Source: Eutreptiella sp. 'Long Island Sound 2002'
Lineage: Eukaryota > Euglenozoa > Euglenophyceae > Eutreptiales > Eutreptiaceae
DNA length: 64,000 nt
Reading direction: 5' to 3'
NCBI GenBank assembly: GCA_964036045.1
Contig: OZ038384.1
Span: forward strand, 64,577,355-64,641,354
The notes under the pieces were generated by a model, which did not search any database, was not told the DNA's origin, and was given only the letters and a program-made list of their open reading frames with translations. The first letter of the stretch is position 1. Each line of letters opens with the position of its first letter. The translations under genes and the position numbers were made by a program. Below, piece by piece: positions 12,163 through 22,298 of this stretch.

Positions 12163-14436
12163 TCCTCAAATTCCAAAGGGTACAAAGTCCAAAAATATAG
12201 AAAAAAAAAACCTCCTTCAACCCTGAAACAGCAACCAGATCCCACAAATACAGCAATAACCCAATTCACAATCCAAATCAGGCTGCGGGCTTCCGTTCAG
12301 CACACCGGTCGTCTCACGGTGGCGGGCATGTACAAGAATTGCACCAAGGAAGAAAGCCCTGAAATTGGCATATGAACACAAATAAAGCAAAGTTGGGGAA
12401 AGAGGTTAACATACACATTCACAGCCATAAACCCCTCATTTCCTGGACTCAAGACCTTCCTCTGACTCACCAACATATTGCCCTGAACCAGGTCAAATGA
12501 GATGGCTGAATGCCATGTGTCAAAAGTCACTACACAAACCCCAAAAATGTGTTCACTCCCAAGCCTCTAAATTCTAGTCCAACAGGGGAGGTGGCGTGTC
12601 ATGGCCTAGAGTGGCACTCAGGACCATGCCCTACCCTGACATAACCTTGGTTGGACCCGGAGTCGAATGGACTTAGAGATATGCCCCATGAGTTTGAACT
12701 CATAACATGCCAAAAAACTGCCAATTCACACCATATTGGCCATATATCAAATATATGCTCAAGATTGAAGTTACCACTTATCCGAAGGCTCAAAGTATGC
12801 GTGGAATCGAAGTCTACTTTTCATGGAGGATAGAGACCAAAGGCCAATGCCCATGTACATCCCCACTTTACCCTCGAAACCCCTTCGGATATGGGCGACA
12901 CGCACTGCCCAAGTCAGCCCATGATCTTGAGACCAATTCTTGTATTCCTTCGTGCGCCAAGCCAAATGGAGTACGCCATCCGGCATATGGTGGTGTTCAT
13001 CTCCAAAGCATATGGCAACATATGAACAACATACCATGGTTCGACTCTCCATAGGCTTCTTGCTGTTTGCCGACCAGGTAAGTACACAAAACACAAAAAT
13101 GAGCACAAATTGAGGTCAAAAACATGACAATATGCCCAAATACAAAGTTGTCATGATAGTATATCTCTATGCTCACCCATGATATCCGCTCATGGTTCAA
13201 TACACAAATGATTGGGACCATTTGCGAACAATTCCCCCACTTCGATCCCCAATCGGGCGCATGGAGATACCTTCGCCACTCATATCTACATGCCCCATGA
13301 AAATGGGAGTGCACTCATGAATCTCTTTGTCAAACATACCATGAGCAATACATACGCGGTAGACTTAGTCTAGCGCTTTGAATTCCACAATTGGGACATG
13401 GGCAAGGCCCTTGTCACGTATGGCTCCCCATCTCTTCGGCCACACGAAGATATATAACATGGGCGTGAGCATATCAAACATATACCATACATATAACACA
13501 TACCCTCAAAATGTGGCTCCCACCAAGATATGCCATGTCCCTCCATGGACATAACTTCACGTTAAAAATACGTAGGAACCCAAGGAAAGTTGCTATGCAA
13601 CCCCAACACCCATGCAGTACACTCGAAAGTCGCATTAAAATTTTCGGTTGCACGGTCCAAGAGTTATATATCACTTTCTACCCTCTTGACCCTTATCCCT
13701 CGCTACACCTAGCATGTGTACACACCAAAGGCGTTTGATGCTTCCCAAATTAAGTTGAGACGAAGGTGCTTGCAACCCAACTTTCATTATTCTCTTTCCT
13801 CACACCCCCGCGTAGATATGATCCTTCAAAGTGGTCCCACGATTCACTTTTGTTTCCCTTATATCTCCAAGTCAAATGGGTGGCAAGTATAAGGGAAACC
13901 TGATTCGGGCATAGAGAAAAGAGTATGATCACTCGAAGAAGACCAAATCAAGTGCGGTGATGTCGAAGTCGAAAATCCGATTTCGACATCGCGAAAAATT
14001 CAGATTGAAATTTCGAGTGGTTATTTAGAAAATTACGAAAGCAACGAACCCTTTGCTGATGAAATCTGACCCTTCAACGGAGTATCCGCCAAAATATCTG
14101 GAAATAACAGTTAACCAATCGGTCAACGCAAAATCGCGAGCCAACTGACGGTCGCCGATACATTGACCATGAGAACGAAAGGCTGAAAAACTACGGAAAC
14201 ATCATGATAATAAAACCCTGTTGATTCCTGATATTCTGATATATAAATCTCAGCTGGCGGCGCCTCGGTACTGAATATGGACGCTCGTAGCCGGAATGGC
14301 CAAACCTATCACACTATCACATCGGGTTAGTTCAGGTGGATGGGAGAGTATGATATCAGCCAATGGCGGCTTGCGGGCACATAGATACACACCCCAAGTG
14401 ACCCCAAGATGGCCACGGGGGTCCGAACCGGCTTCA
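12078..14436 (-). repeat. 5' LTR of element A
   Basis: Homologous to 1291-3590 throughout and to the B LTRs at 24026-26429 and 34879-37306 in opposite orientation. It drives transcription of element A leftward. Confidence 0.92.
14239..14248 (-). promoter_or_regulatory. TATA-like box in the element A 5' LTR
   Basis: ATTTATATAT on the minus strand, about 190 bp inside the LTR start. The equivalent position is conserved in the A 3' LTR (3394-3403) and in both B LTRs (24215-24224, 35067-35076). Likely the U3 promoter, by conservation and position. Confidence 0.55.
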
Positions 14437-14493
14437 CTGCTGAGTACGCATCAGGTATCCTCGTACAAGGGTCTGCACGAGGTGTTGGACTGA
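14437..14493 (+). pseudogene. 3' part of the unknown gene interrupted by element A
   Basis: Begins with the second copy of CTGCT and continues the frame of the 1154-1290 fragment to TGA at 14491-14493. The insertion replaces only the last 17 or so codons of the product. The following 300 bp hold no supported gene apart from the TATA box of the next one. Confidence 0.55.
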
Positions 14494-14677
14494 ATTTTCT
14501 CCCTGTCCAACCACACGCACCCCATTGTTCCCATCCTCGTTGATGAGAACATACAGAAAAGATGCCTGAAGTTGCTCCACTCCGACAGAACGCAGCGGTG
14601 GAACTGGCGCGAAAAATTGAAGAAGACTCCTGTCTTGTACGGCTGCATCCCTATAATAATATATACCATCGCATCCC

Positions 14678-14685
14678 TATAAATA
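14678..14685 (+). promoter_or_regulatory. TATA box upstream of the second cluster gene
   Basis: TATAAATA about 107 bp before ATG 14792, within an AT-rich patch (TATAATAATATATACC at 14652-14667) in otherwise balanced DNA. Position fits a core promoter for the gene at 14792. Confidence 0.5.
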
Positions 14686-14791
14686 CCTTGTGACAAACGT
14701 GTGGCGCCGCTTTCATTCGCTGTTTGTGTACTTCCGCTTTGGCCGCTTAGGAGTGGGGAAAACAGTAGGGTTGTACCCGAGACTCAGAGTC

Positions 14792-15655
14792 ATGGAGAGA
14801 ACTATTGCCGGCATCCTCAAAGGAGCGCCGCATTTCTTGCCGCAGTTGCGGCGGAACTTGAACAGGTTACAGGCTGTTGCCGATCACGGTGGTACTGCGA
14901 TGGATCAACTGAAGAGTGAAGTATGTAACGCAATGTTGAACATTCTGCAGAACTGGTGTCCGCTTGTTCTCTACTGTGGATTTCTCGTGAGACAATGAAA
15001 CTTGTCTGGACGGCACCCAGGACCCTCCATCGACTCCCAAAATGTTTTGCGACTGGTGTTTGTGCTTTTGACAGAGCTCGGCAGGGCTGCAGCTGATCCA
15101 GTTGTGTATGTGAGGACCATCGGTGTTGCGTTGTTGCATTGGCGGGCGTTCAACAGCGGCCTGCCAGGATTGTTCTATGGTGAGGAGTTTGGCAACGTCA
15201 TGCTCAGTCAACTTGGGTCAATGAAGGATTGACACACTCCGGCTGTCACACCGAGCAACGTGGAAGGTTTGTTTGTACAGATCTGGCCTGCGAGCATTAA
15301 CAGACGCCTGCTGGTTAGTGGTTTGTCCCACGACATTGAAACCGAGATCCGACAGCGCTTGCACTCGTATGTTACTGACGACCGCCTGGGAATTCGGTAC
15401 TGTCCTTGGCAGTCAGGTACCTGGACCATGGAGAGGCACTGGGAGGCTGAACCATATTTTCCGTCCAACCCTTACAGCCAGCCGGACGTGGACACATACA
15501 GGACTGTGTTGACAGATGTTTTGCGTACATTTCTGCGGCAGCCCAGGAATTTCTCTCCGGCAGTGTTAGGATTGATGGACAACAAGGTTCCTCTGCGGTC
15601 TGATGCGCAGCGCACGAACATTCTGGACACAATCTGGGCCTTTACGGATGCATAG
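14792..15655 (+). CDS. Unknown protein, palindrome-bearing cluster gene 2 (probably spliced)
   Basis: One frame runs from the first ATG (14792) to TAG 15653-15655, about 287 codons, broken by TGA at 14996-14998 and 15230-15232. Both may lie in introns: GTGAGA at 14987 can pair with the acceptor ending at 15076, and GTGAGG at 15180 with one ending at 15266; each choice preserves the frame. Read-through or nonsense decay are the alternatives. The N-terminal part has a basic, Leu-rich helix-like segment (FLPQLRRNLNRLQ); the C-terminal part (DIETEIRQRL to ILDTIWAFTDA) looks globular. No family recognised. Same strand as its neighbours, with 266 bp to the next ATG. Confidence 0.55.
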
Positions 15656-15733
15656 AATCCGTTTTAGGTTGATTCCCAGCTCCGGTGTTGTTGTTGCGCG
15701 CACGCCGGTGCTTTTGCTCACTACTGCGTGTTC

Positions 15734-15871
15734 GAAATGCGAGCCCTCGCAATCGTATTTTCAAAAAGTACGTTTTTGACTACATGTTGTTGGCCTAATG
15801 CGAGGCCTCGCAATACGAAGTAGGTAATTGCCGACAAATACCTATAATGTTGATTGCGAGCACTCGCAATC
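15734..15871. repeat. Three palindromes of the GCGAGGCCTCGC family between cluster genes 2 and 3
   Basis: Copies at 15734-15754 (GCGAGCCCTCGC, two central mismatches), 15796-15815 (perfect GCGAGGCCTCGC core) and 15852-15871 (GCGAGCACTCGC). Flanking bases extend the pairing (ATTGC...GCAAT). A possible 5'-UTR intron spans them: GTACGT at about 15767 to the acceptor CCCTTTTTACAG ending near 15908, just before ATG 15921. Confidence 0.7.
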
Positions 15872-15920
15872 GAAGGACAAATATGTACAGATCTCTCCCT
15901 TTTTACAGGCCTATTTCAAC

Positions 15921-17103
15921 ATGGCAGAGAGTTTGACGCCAACAAAAGCGGACAGAGCACCTCCAGACACCTCACAAGTACCATCCACGCAGGAAACAGT
16001 GCCAGAGGAGTTCTTAAGGTTCCACAAGAAGCCTTTGCAGTTGAAGGTCGACGTCGGGAGCCTTTCAATCGACAAGAAGAAGAAGTACGGCCAGATCCGG
16101 AAGTATCAGCAGAAGCGAGTGGACGAGGTTAAGAGAAGTCTTATGGCAAACCCTCCCGAGAAGCCCGTGACCGTGACTGCATGGCAATCCCCAGGTGCGT
16201 AACCTCGTCGCAGCCGTAATGTTTGATGTGCATACTCTCAAAACGCTTTTTTCGTCTGCAGCCGACAATTGGATTGTCATTGCAAAGCAGCACTGCGTCT
16301 GTGCGCTGAAAGAGCTCCGAAACGAACATCTCGAGAAGGGCCTCGACCCACCGCAGTGGATGCAAATCGTTAAGGTCAGCCTGCTGAAGACGGAGACCAG
16401 TTGGGCTACCCGAGTATCAATTGCCGGACGGAAGCAGGCCATCAATCTAGACATCTCCGCCTTGCCACCGTCAGAAGCAGCTGACAACTTCCTTATGCAT
16501 TTGCCAGATTCGCCGGCTGGGCCTGACGAGACTGCCAGAGAACACACTCACTGAACCATCCCAAAGGCCGCGAGCGGAAGTGCTTGGATTCCACCACAGA
16601 TTTCCGATGATGAACTCCAAGTATGTTCCATTTTTGAATGCGAGGCCTCGCAATTGGAATGTGGCTACCTATCCTCCTCCTTTGCAGACATATTCAATTA
16701 AGGCGTTTGGACCGTTCTTCACTTGGGTGTACCATGCGGAGGACGCAGCGGTGACGTCCCTGGATAATTTTGAGAAGATGGACACGCCAGCGACAATGAA
16801 CCAGCTGAAGTTTGTGCAAGGTCTGTACGAGCCATCGGTCGTACAACGGGTTGCTGTCGACGTGTTGAGACCAAAGACGAACATCAAGGAAATCCAGGAC
16901 CGGGCCTCCGCTTACCAGAAGCAGCAGTGGATCAATTGGCACTGGGGAGCCGCTCCGGACAGCGTCATCCATCCCTCCCGAAGTATGTTTCCCTGACAAG
17001 CAAGTAGGCAAACACGCAAACACGGTAAACGCAATCTTTCCACACCTTTACAGAGGCCAGTCCGGCAGAGAAGGTACCGATGCATGACTGGGATGTCCTT
17101 TAA
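15921..17103 (+). CDS. ParB/Srx-like domain protein, cluster gene 3, four exons
   Basis: Exons 15921-16194, 16262-16620, 16688-16982 and 17054-17103 join in frame (phases 1, 0, 1) through introns GTGCGT..CTGCAG, GTATGT..TTGCAG and GTATGT..TTACAG of 67-71 nt, ending at TAA 17101; about 325 codons. One unexplained in-frame TGA remains at 16552-16554. The segment QKRVDEVKRSL, KPVTVTAW, WIVIAKQHCVCALKEL followed by RVSIAGRKQAINL recalls the ParB/sulfiredoxin-type N-domain (strand, helix, then vi.GqHr..A..l); this is a by-eye resemblance. The third exon is rich in aromatic and acidic residues and unknown. Only 53 bp separate its stop from the next ATG. Confidence 0.65.
16621..16687 (+). other. Intron carrying the palindrome (gene 3, intron 2)
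   Basis: 67-nt intron GTATGT...CCTTTGCAG between codons of gene 3 (phase 0 on both sides). The perfect palindrome GCGAGGCCTCGC with partly paired flanks (16637-16656) starts 16 nt after the donor, and the acceptor follows 31 nt after its end. Left unspliced, the two flanking frames do not join. Confidence 0.7.
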
Positions 17104-17156
17104 TTTCGGATCCCTTTGGGGGCCTGGCAATGTAAAGCTGAGGCTCCGTCGCCAAA

Positions 17157-18489
17157 ATGGGAAACGCTCAGCAAGGCGTGGTTCTGGACGGCGATGGGTA
17201 CACTTATCCAAAGCATGGGGGATCAATTGTCCTTGGTCGACTGCGGCAACGACTGGCATCGCCCTTGACGGAAGTCAAGTCCACGGAGTCTGGAAATGTT
17301 GACGTGGTGAACATTGGGGTCAGTGGAAAGATGGTCAAAATGCTGTGCGCCCCCTACAAAGATCCGCAAGATCCCCTGAAGTTTTTGGAGGCCCTGGACA
17401 CCGACGTGATCATTCTGAATGCGAATCTGGTGGACGGTGCTGATCCTGTGAGTCCGGTTGTGATGACCAAGTTGATTGACAACCCTGAAACTATGCTTGT
17501 GATCTACGGCAAGGTGGAGCCTGTTTGGGACGCCCTGCAAACAGTTCTCGAGACGCCTGGAATTGCGGAGAACGATTACTGGTAGGAAAAAGTGCAAGTG
17601 TGTTACTGCCTACCTGCCGCAGGCAAAACAGGAAAAGGCGGAACTGAAGTAGGAGCACTAGTTCTGCTGGCCGCTGTGAAGATCAAGAAAACGTATGTAC
17701 GACGCTTTTGGATTGCGAGGCCTCGCATTGCCTTTGCCATCTCGCTACTCCTCACTACAGATCCCACCATACATCGGTTTGGGTCGCCGGGAACGTGATG
17801 AACCAGGGTTCATGCCCCTTGTGCTTTATATGTGGATGGCAACGCTGATGCGGACCAGAGATTGCACGGAGAACGTCATGATCTTTGATCGCGATATGCA
17901 CATGGCGGCGAAAATGGCAGCGTTGGATGATCCGCCGCAAGTTTGTTCTCTGCAATTGACCAAACAGAAGCGATCAGATTGGGCACAGAGCTACCATCAC
18001 GAGGTGACGCACCGTGTGCAGGCGGGAATTGACCAGACCAGGTTGGCGCAGTGAGAGCTCTGGATCCTGTTCCGCATGCCCATGTGGGTTGAGGACGAGA
18101 ATCTGGGGTATGCGCGTCACCAGGTGTCGACAGCAGAGGAACCAAGTCACCATGCCCATGAAGAAGTTTCAGACGAAGACTTGGAGGATCTTGGGGACGA
18201 TGACGATGAACCGCCGCTGACAGGATCTGATCGGCGATCTCCTCGGAAGTCAACGCAGTTTCTGGCGTTCCAGGCTGGCGATGCAGATGATGACGAATCA
18301 GAGGCGAGCCAAGCGCCAAAGCCAAAGAAGCCGAAGACCAAGGCGGCATCTGAGCCTCAGCAGACAACCCTGACGCAGCCCCAGGTGCTGAAGAGGACGC
18401 TGAGCCTTCCGGATCCCGGAACAGCAGTGGGATCGACGTCCAGGAGTAAGATGTTGGCAGCGGGATTGAAGAAGAAGAAGAAGCCCTAA
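17157..18489 (+). CDS. Unknown protein with acidic and Lys-rich C-terminus, cluster gene 4
   Basis: Starts at ATG 17157. Exon 1 ends at 17581; intron 17582-17652 (GTAGGA..AGTAG); exon 17653-17692; intron 17693-17760 (GTATGT..CTACAG) containing the palindrome; then 17761-18489, ending TAA. These joints restore one frame and remove an in-frame TAG at 17583. A TGA at 18052-18054 may lie in a further intron (GTGAGA at 18051 to an acceptor ending 18146). N-terminal half: DVIILNANLVDGADP and VVMTKLIDNPETMLVIYG, alternating strand and helix, possibly Rossmann-like. C-terminal tail: acidic (DEDLEDLGDDDDE), then basic (KPKKPKTKAAS), ending GLKKKKKP, as in nuclear or DNA-binding proteins. Family not recognised. 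Confidence 0.6.
17693..17760 (+). other. Intron carrying the palindrome (gene 4, intron 2)
   Basis: 68 nt, GTATGT...CTCACTACAG. The palindrome ATTGCGAGGCCTCGCATT (17712-17729) begins 18-19 nt after the donor and ends 31 nt before the acceptor, nearly the same geometry as the intron at 16621-16687, although the remaining intron sequence differs. Confidence 0.7.
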
Positions 18490-18528
18490 AGGGAGTTGCA
18501 GCCCTGTTTTTCGTGATATGTTTTCTCG

Positions 18529-18794
18529 CATTGCGAGGTCTCGCATTCCATATTACGCAATTCGCCATTTCAGCTCTGTTTGTAGAAGCGTCAACTGGAG
18601 ATGACGATTATACTGACGCCAAGGCAGCAGTCAGTATTGCGAGGCCTCGCATTCCGAAAGCCTCACCTGTCGACGCGCAGAATGTATTGACACTCTGCAT
18701 TCTGTTTTTGCTTGTTTCTGAATGATCTGAAGCAGTGTGTAATTGCAAGGAATTACATTGTTGCATGTCTGGTATTGCGAGGCCTCGCAATACG
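18529..18794. repeat. Three palindromes downstream of cluster gene 4
   Basis: Copies at 18529-18548 (one mismatch in the core), 18635-18654 and 18773-18794. The last is a perfect 22-bp palindrome with core ATTGCGAGGCCTCGCAAT. Each is followed 24-27 nt later by a good 3' splice site (GCCATTTCAG, GTCGACGCGCAG, CCCTTTTACAG), the same arrangement as in the two coding introns, so these may be introns of a 3' UTR or of a downstream non-coding transcript. Confidence 0.75.
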
Positions 18795-19112
18795 AATAGG
18801 AAAATGGTACCCTTTTACAGCATTTTGGAAACCACTGGCGTAAAAAGTGCATTTTTCAGGTAGGAGTAAAAAAACATCGAGAGGAGAACAACAAAAAACA
18901 AGGTTTTCTATTTCAAGAACCCCGAAAAATAGGTGCATTTTACAGAAATGTGGGTAAAAGAGCAAAGGTTGTGTGAGCTTTTTTAGAGGGAAATGATGCA
19001 TTTTTGTTGGTGATTGGGCCAAAATACTTGTGGTAGAAAAAAGTACGCAAATTGGGCAAATTACCTATACCAAATTTGCAGAAAGCCCGGTACAAAAGCA
19101 TACCTGCCTCGG
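18795..19112. other. AT-rich tail of the palindrome-bearing cluster
   Basis: A/T-rich DNA with many A runs and no supported ORF. The block GCAAATTGGGCAAATT at 19048-19063 resembles GCAAATTGGGTAAAATT near 57632 behind the second cluster copy, which suggests this tail belongs to the repeated unit. Confidence 0.45.
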
Positions 19113-20830
19113 TCGCCTAAGTCTCGGTGCTCCGGTCGTGTTTCCCGACGCCGTAGTTCCTTTCCCCACCCCAGGGGCTTGCGCCCCCGGATTTACTGCG
19201 CGGCTGCGCAGGGCACGTGGAGGCCGGCTGAGAAACGGGCTCTTTGTGCCTGCCGCTGGCCCCCGCCGAGGCAGGGGCGCTGGGCTCGCTCCGCGTCGTA
19301 CCCGTTCGGGGTGCCGGGATGGGGTTCTCCCTGGCAGTCCCTCCGGCGTCAGGCTTTGGATGCGTGCGCTGCGGTAATTTGCGTGTGTGGACCCGGTCAC
19401 TGACGCGTCCGGTTTCCCGTACCGCCCATCTTTCGGCAGGGGACTCGGCCGGTTCACCGGGGCTGTTTGGTGTGGACGCCGACACCGCTCCCTTCGGGTC
19501 GGAGGACGCCACGCCCGGCTCCCGTGCGTGTGTGCGTGTGTGTGCTCTTCTTGGCGGGATCCCGCAGGCCGGCCTCCCGGGCGCGTTTTGGTGCGCCTCA
19601 ACTTTTTCTGTGGCCGCTCGTGATGCGCTTTTTGTTTGCTCGGCCTTCTCCAGGCTAGGGTTGCCCTGTTTGTTGTTTTTTTTGACTTTTTTTTTCTTCT
19701 TCTTTTTTTTCGTTCTATCTTTCCCTTGGTGCGCCCCCGTTGTCTCTGGTGTTCCGTGTTTTCCGGCCCGGCGTGCCTTTGGCCTTGGCGTCTTGTGGTC
19801 CTCTCGCCCGCCCCCCCTCCTTTGCTTTTTTGTTTTTTCCTCTTTGCGCCCCCCTTGTCTCTGGCGTTCCGTGTTTTCCAGCCCGAGTTCCTTGGGCCTT
19901 GGCGTCTTGTGGTTCTCCTGCCAGATCTCCCTTTGTTTTGTCTCCTTCCCCTGCCCCCCCCCCCTTCTTTTCTTCTCGCCTTGCTCGCCTGTTTTTTGTT
20001 TGTTTCCTTTTTTTTTGCTTCCTCCTTTTACTTTTTTTTGGCCGTTGTGTGCCGGTGTTGCGGTGCTGGGGCTGGTTTGTGTGTCCTTGGCTGGGGGGTG
20101 TGCTGGTGTGTGTTGCTGTGGCGTGCTTCTGTTGGGCTGGGTTCTTGCGCCGTGCTGCTGCCCCCTGTTGCCGTTGCCTGGTCCCCTGTCGTGGCCTGTG
20201 GTTGTGTTCTGTCCTGGGGTGCGGTGCTGCGTTTTTCTGGTGTGCCGCTTGTCGTGCGGTGTGCTGCTGTCTGCGTCGTGTCTTCCTGGTGGTGCTCTGC
20301 TGTTTCGTTCGCGCTGGCTGGTGCTGTGTGTTGTTGCCTGTGGTTGCCGGGTGTTGGTTGCTGGGTCTGGTTGCCCGCTGTTGTTTTCCCGTGGCGTGCG
20401 TTGTCGTGGGTGCTCCTACCTGGCCGCGTGGCTTGCTGCCCTGCTGTGTGCTGTGGTTTGTTGCCGTGCCGCGCTCCCCTGTGCTGTGTCCTGTGTTCTG
20501 TGGTGCTGTGTTGCTGTGTGGTGCCGTGCTGTGGTGCCACGCTGTCCGTTTTCCTTTGCTGGTGGTGTTGGTTTGTGTCCTTTCCCTGTCTGTGCGGTGC
20601 TGTGTTGCGCTGTGCGTCGTGTTGTTGGTGCCTTGTGACGTGGTGTGTCCTTGTGTGTTGTGGTGTCTCCCTTGGCGTTCTGTGGTGTGGTGGTGCTGCC
20701 CTCTTGTGTGGCATGGTGTTTCGTGGCATCTTGCTGTGCTGTGCTGTGTGCTGTGGTGTTGTGTTGCCTTGTGGTGCCGTGCTGCTGGGCTGTGCTGTGT
20801 GTTCTCCTTTGCTGCAGGTGTTCCTTTATT
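19113..20830. repeat. Strand-skewed low-complexity region
   Basis: GC-rich mixed sequence to about 19640, then a pyrimidine-rich stretch (T runs, CCCCCC) to about 20040, then a G/T-rich stretch built of GTG, TGCTG and TGTGT words to about 20820. Long frames of Cys/Val/Leu on the plus strand and Thr/His/Gln/Arg on the minus strand result from composition. I see no domain, start context or conserved motif, and call no gene here. Confidence 0.7.
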
Positions 20831-21299
20831 ATTGAAAAATGATTCTTCGGTTTTGGGAAAAACAAATTATACTCTACCCAACGCACACACGCAGGCAGGC
20901 AGCAAGACCATTTGAGGCTCACTCTCTTATGTGCTACCCCGCGGCCTCGCCAAAGGTCGTCGTTGATGGCGTCATCTTTGTCGTCGTCTTTGTCGTCTTT
21001 TGTCTTTTTTAGGTTTTTGACATGACTTGTGTCTTGACTTGTTGTCCGCTCCAGCCTGCAGCGCAAAGGAGGGCGAAAACCGCGAGACTGGGGTGGAAGG
21101 GGGAAGGGGAGGTACATGGAGAAGACAAGAAAGCGAGAGGGTGCGAGACCAAGGACGTGGCGTGTTAGAAAACGTTTTTGGTTTTTACGCGCTGCTCAAG
21201 AAGCTTTTTTCTTTACCTATACGGCGTGTTAGAGGGCGAGGGGCACGTCGCTGTACTCCTAAGACCCCTACAGTGCTAACGGCGTTAACTATTTACCTA
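20831..21299. other. No supported gene; upstream region of element E
   Basis: Mixed sequence between the skewed tract and the gag-like frame of element E. An LTR and primer-binding site of E would be expected here, but I find neither a TGG-type primer match nor a repeat of this segment downstream of E. Confidence 0.4.
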
Positions 21300-22263
21300 C
21301 GTCACGGACCTAGAGCTTATTCAAGAGATAGACTGTATCCCTCGGTTGAAGGAATACCCGACAACCGCGGACATAGCCCAATACGTCCAAAGGTTTACTA
21401 GGCTTACAGACCAATTGGCTACATCCTACTACGACGACTCCAAAGCCCTCCTACACCTCCTACCCCGTGTTCCTCCAAACACCATGGACGAAGTACGGGC
21501 TACTCCCGAGAGGTTGTCAAGGATATTCACTTTCAACTCTCTCGTTGACCTTCTCTATGAGTTGGCGCTTCAAAGAAAGTTTGACACTACGCTCAGGAAT
21601 TTGCACTCTATGGCGCAACTCAAGTGGCTAGACGGCAACGCCAACGCCAGCGCCAACGCTAACAAGGATCAAGAGGAATCCTTTGCCCACTCGTTATGTG
21701 AGGAGTGCTTTGTAGCCTTTCAGCAAGCACAAGGACAAGGACAAGGCAACGGCAACCGTGGTGGTGGTGGTCGTGGCCCTGGACGTGGTGGTCGTGGCAA
21801 AGGTCAAAGCTAAAGACAATGGTATTGGCGAAGGCAAGTGGAAGAGGACAACCCTGAAACGCCCAAATTTTTCGCCACCGTGTTTTGCCCCAATTGCCGG
21901 ACAAAGCACAACGTGCGAGACAAGGCGTGGCAAGAGAGCCTTGACGCTCGAAAGGAAGGCCAAAGAACAACCAAGAAAGGTCAAGGCAAAGGAGGAAAGG
22001 ACCAAGCGAAAGGAGGCACGAAAGGAGGGGAAAAAGGAAGTGGAGGAAAAGCGAACGGAGGAAAAGCGAACGGAGGAAAAGCGAACGAAGGAGAAGGAGG
22101 GAAAGGAAAAGGTGACGACAAGGGAAAGCCTCCCGAAAGGAAACGCTTGGGAGAGTTGTTTGAAGGAGAGCGGGAAAAGAAGCGTAAGAGATTTCTCGAG
22201 CTTGAAAGGCAAGCGAAGAGCCTCAAGGACTTTCTAGCAGGAGAGACTCAGGGGGATGCCTAG
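21300..22263 (+). pseudogene. gag: Element E gag
   Basis: The frame around LELIQEIDCIPRLKEY continues through a capsid-like helical region (IAQYVQRFTRLTDQLATSYY, LLPRVPPNTMDEV) to a Gly/Arg/Gln-rich stretch, then an in-frame TAA near 21811, then a zinc-ribbon-like CPNC motif and a long Gly/Lys-rich segment with repeats of the type GGKANGGKAN, ending TAG at 22261. Order and composition match gag capsid plus nucleocapsid. The TAA is probably a decay mutation because the same frame continues sensibly. Confidence 0.65.
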
Positions 22264-22298
22264 GTCGACACCCAGACGCACCGAGGTATTGCTACCTA

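Larger units (their letters stand above)
1291..14436 (-). mobile_element. Element A: full-length chromodomain Ty3/gypsy retrotransposon
   Basis: 13.1-kb element in minus orientation with LTRs of about 2.3 kb, primer site, gag, protease, Dam-like module, reverse transcriptase, RNase H, integrase, chromodomain and polypurine tract in the order typical of Ty3 chromoviruses. Gag and most of pol are in one frame. Defects relative to sister copy B: TGA at 10705-10707 (Arg codon in B), TGA at 10516-10518 (Gly in B), TAG at 6697-6699 (Lys in B), and one extra base near 6256 that shifts frame between RT and RNase H. The TAG at 9052-9054 is shared with B and is probably the normal gag-pol boundary. Confidence 0.93.

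Noticed and set aside
14792-18489. Genetic-code change with TGA read as tryptophan
   Set aside because: Most TGAs in the cluster can lie in frame-preserving introns; element A has TGA at Arg and Gly codons, and TAG and TAA nonsense codons also occur in the elements.
15921-18489. Giant-virus or polinton core genes in the cluster
   Set aside because: I see no capsid, packaging ATPase, polymerase B or maturation protease motif; a viral origin is only a possibility from compactness and hairpins.
14437-18800. CRISPR-like array from the repeated palindromes
   Set aside because: Spacing is irregular, copies lie inside introns, and the context is eukaryotic.
19244-20915. Long ORFs (up to 464 codons) in the skewed region
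   Set aside because: Cys/Val/Leu-only composition in three overlapping frames; explained by base composition.
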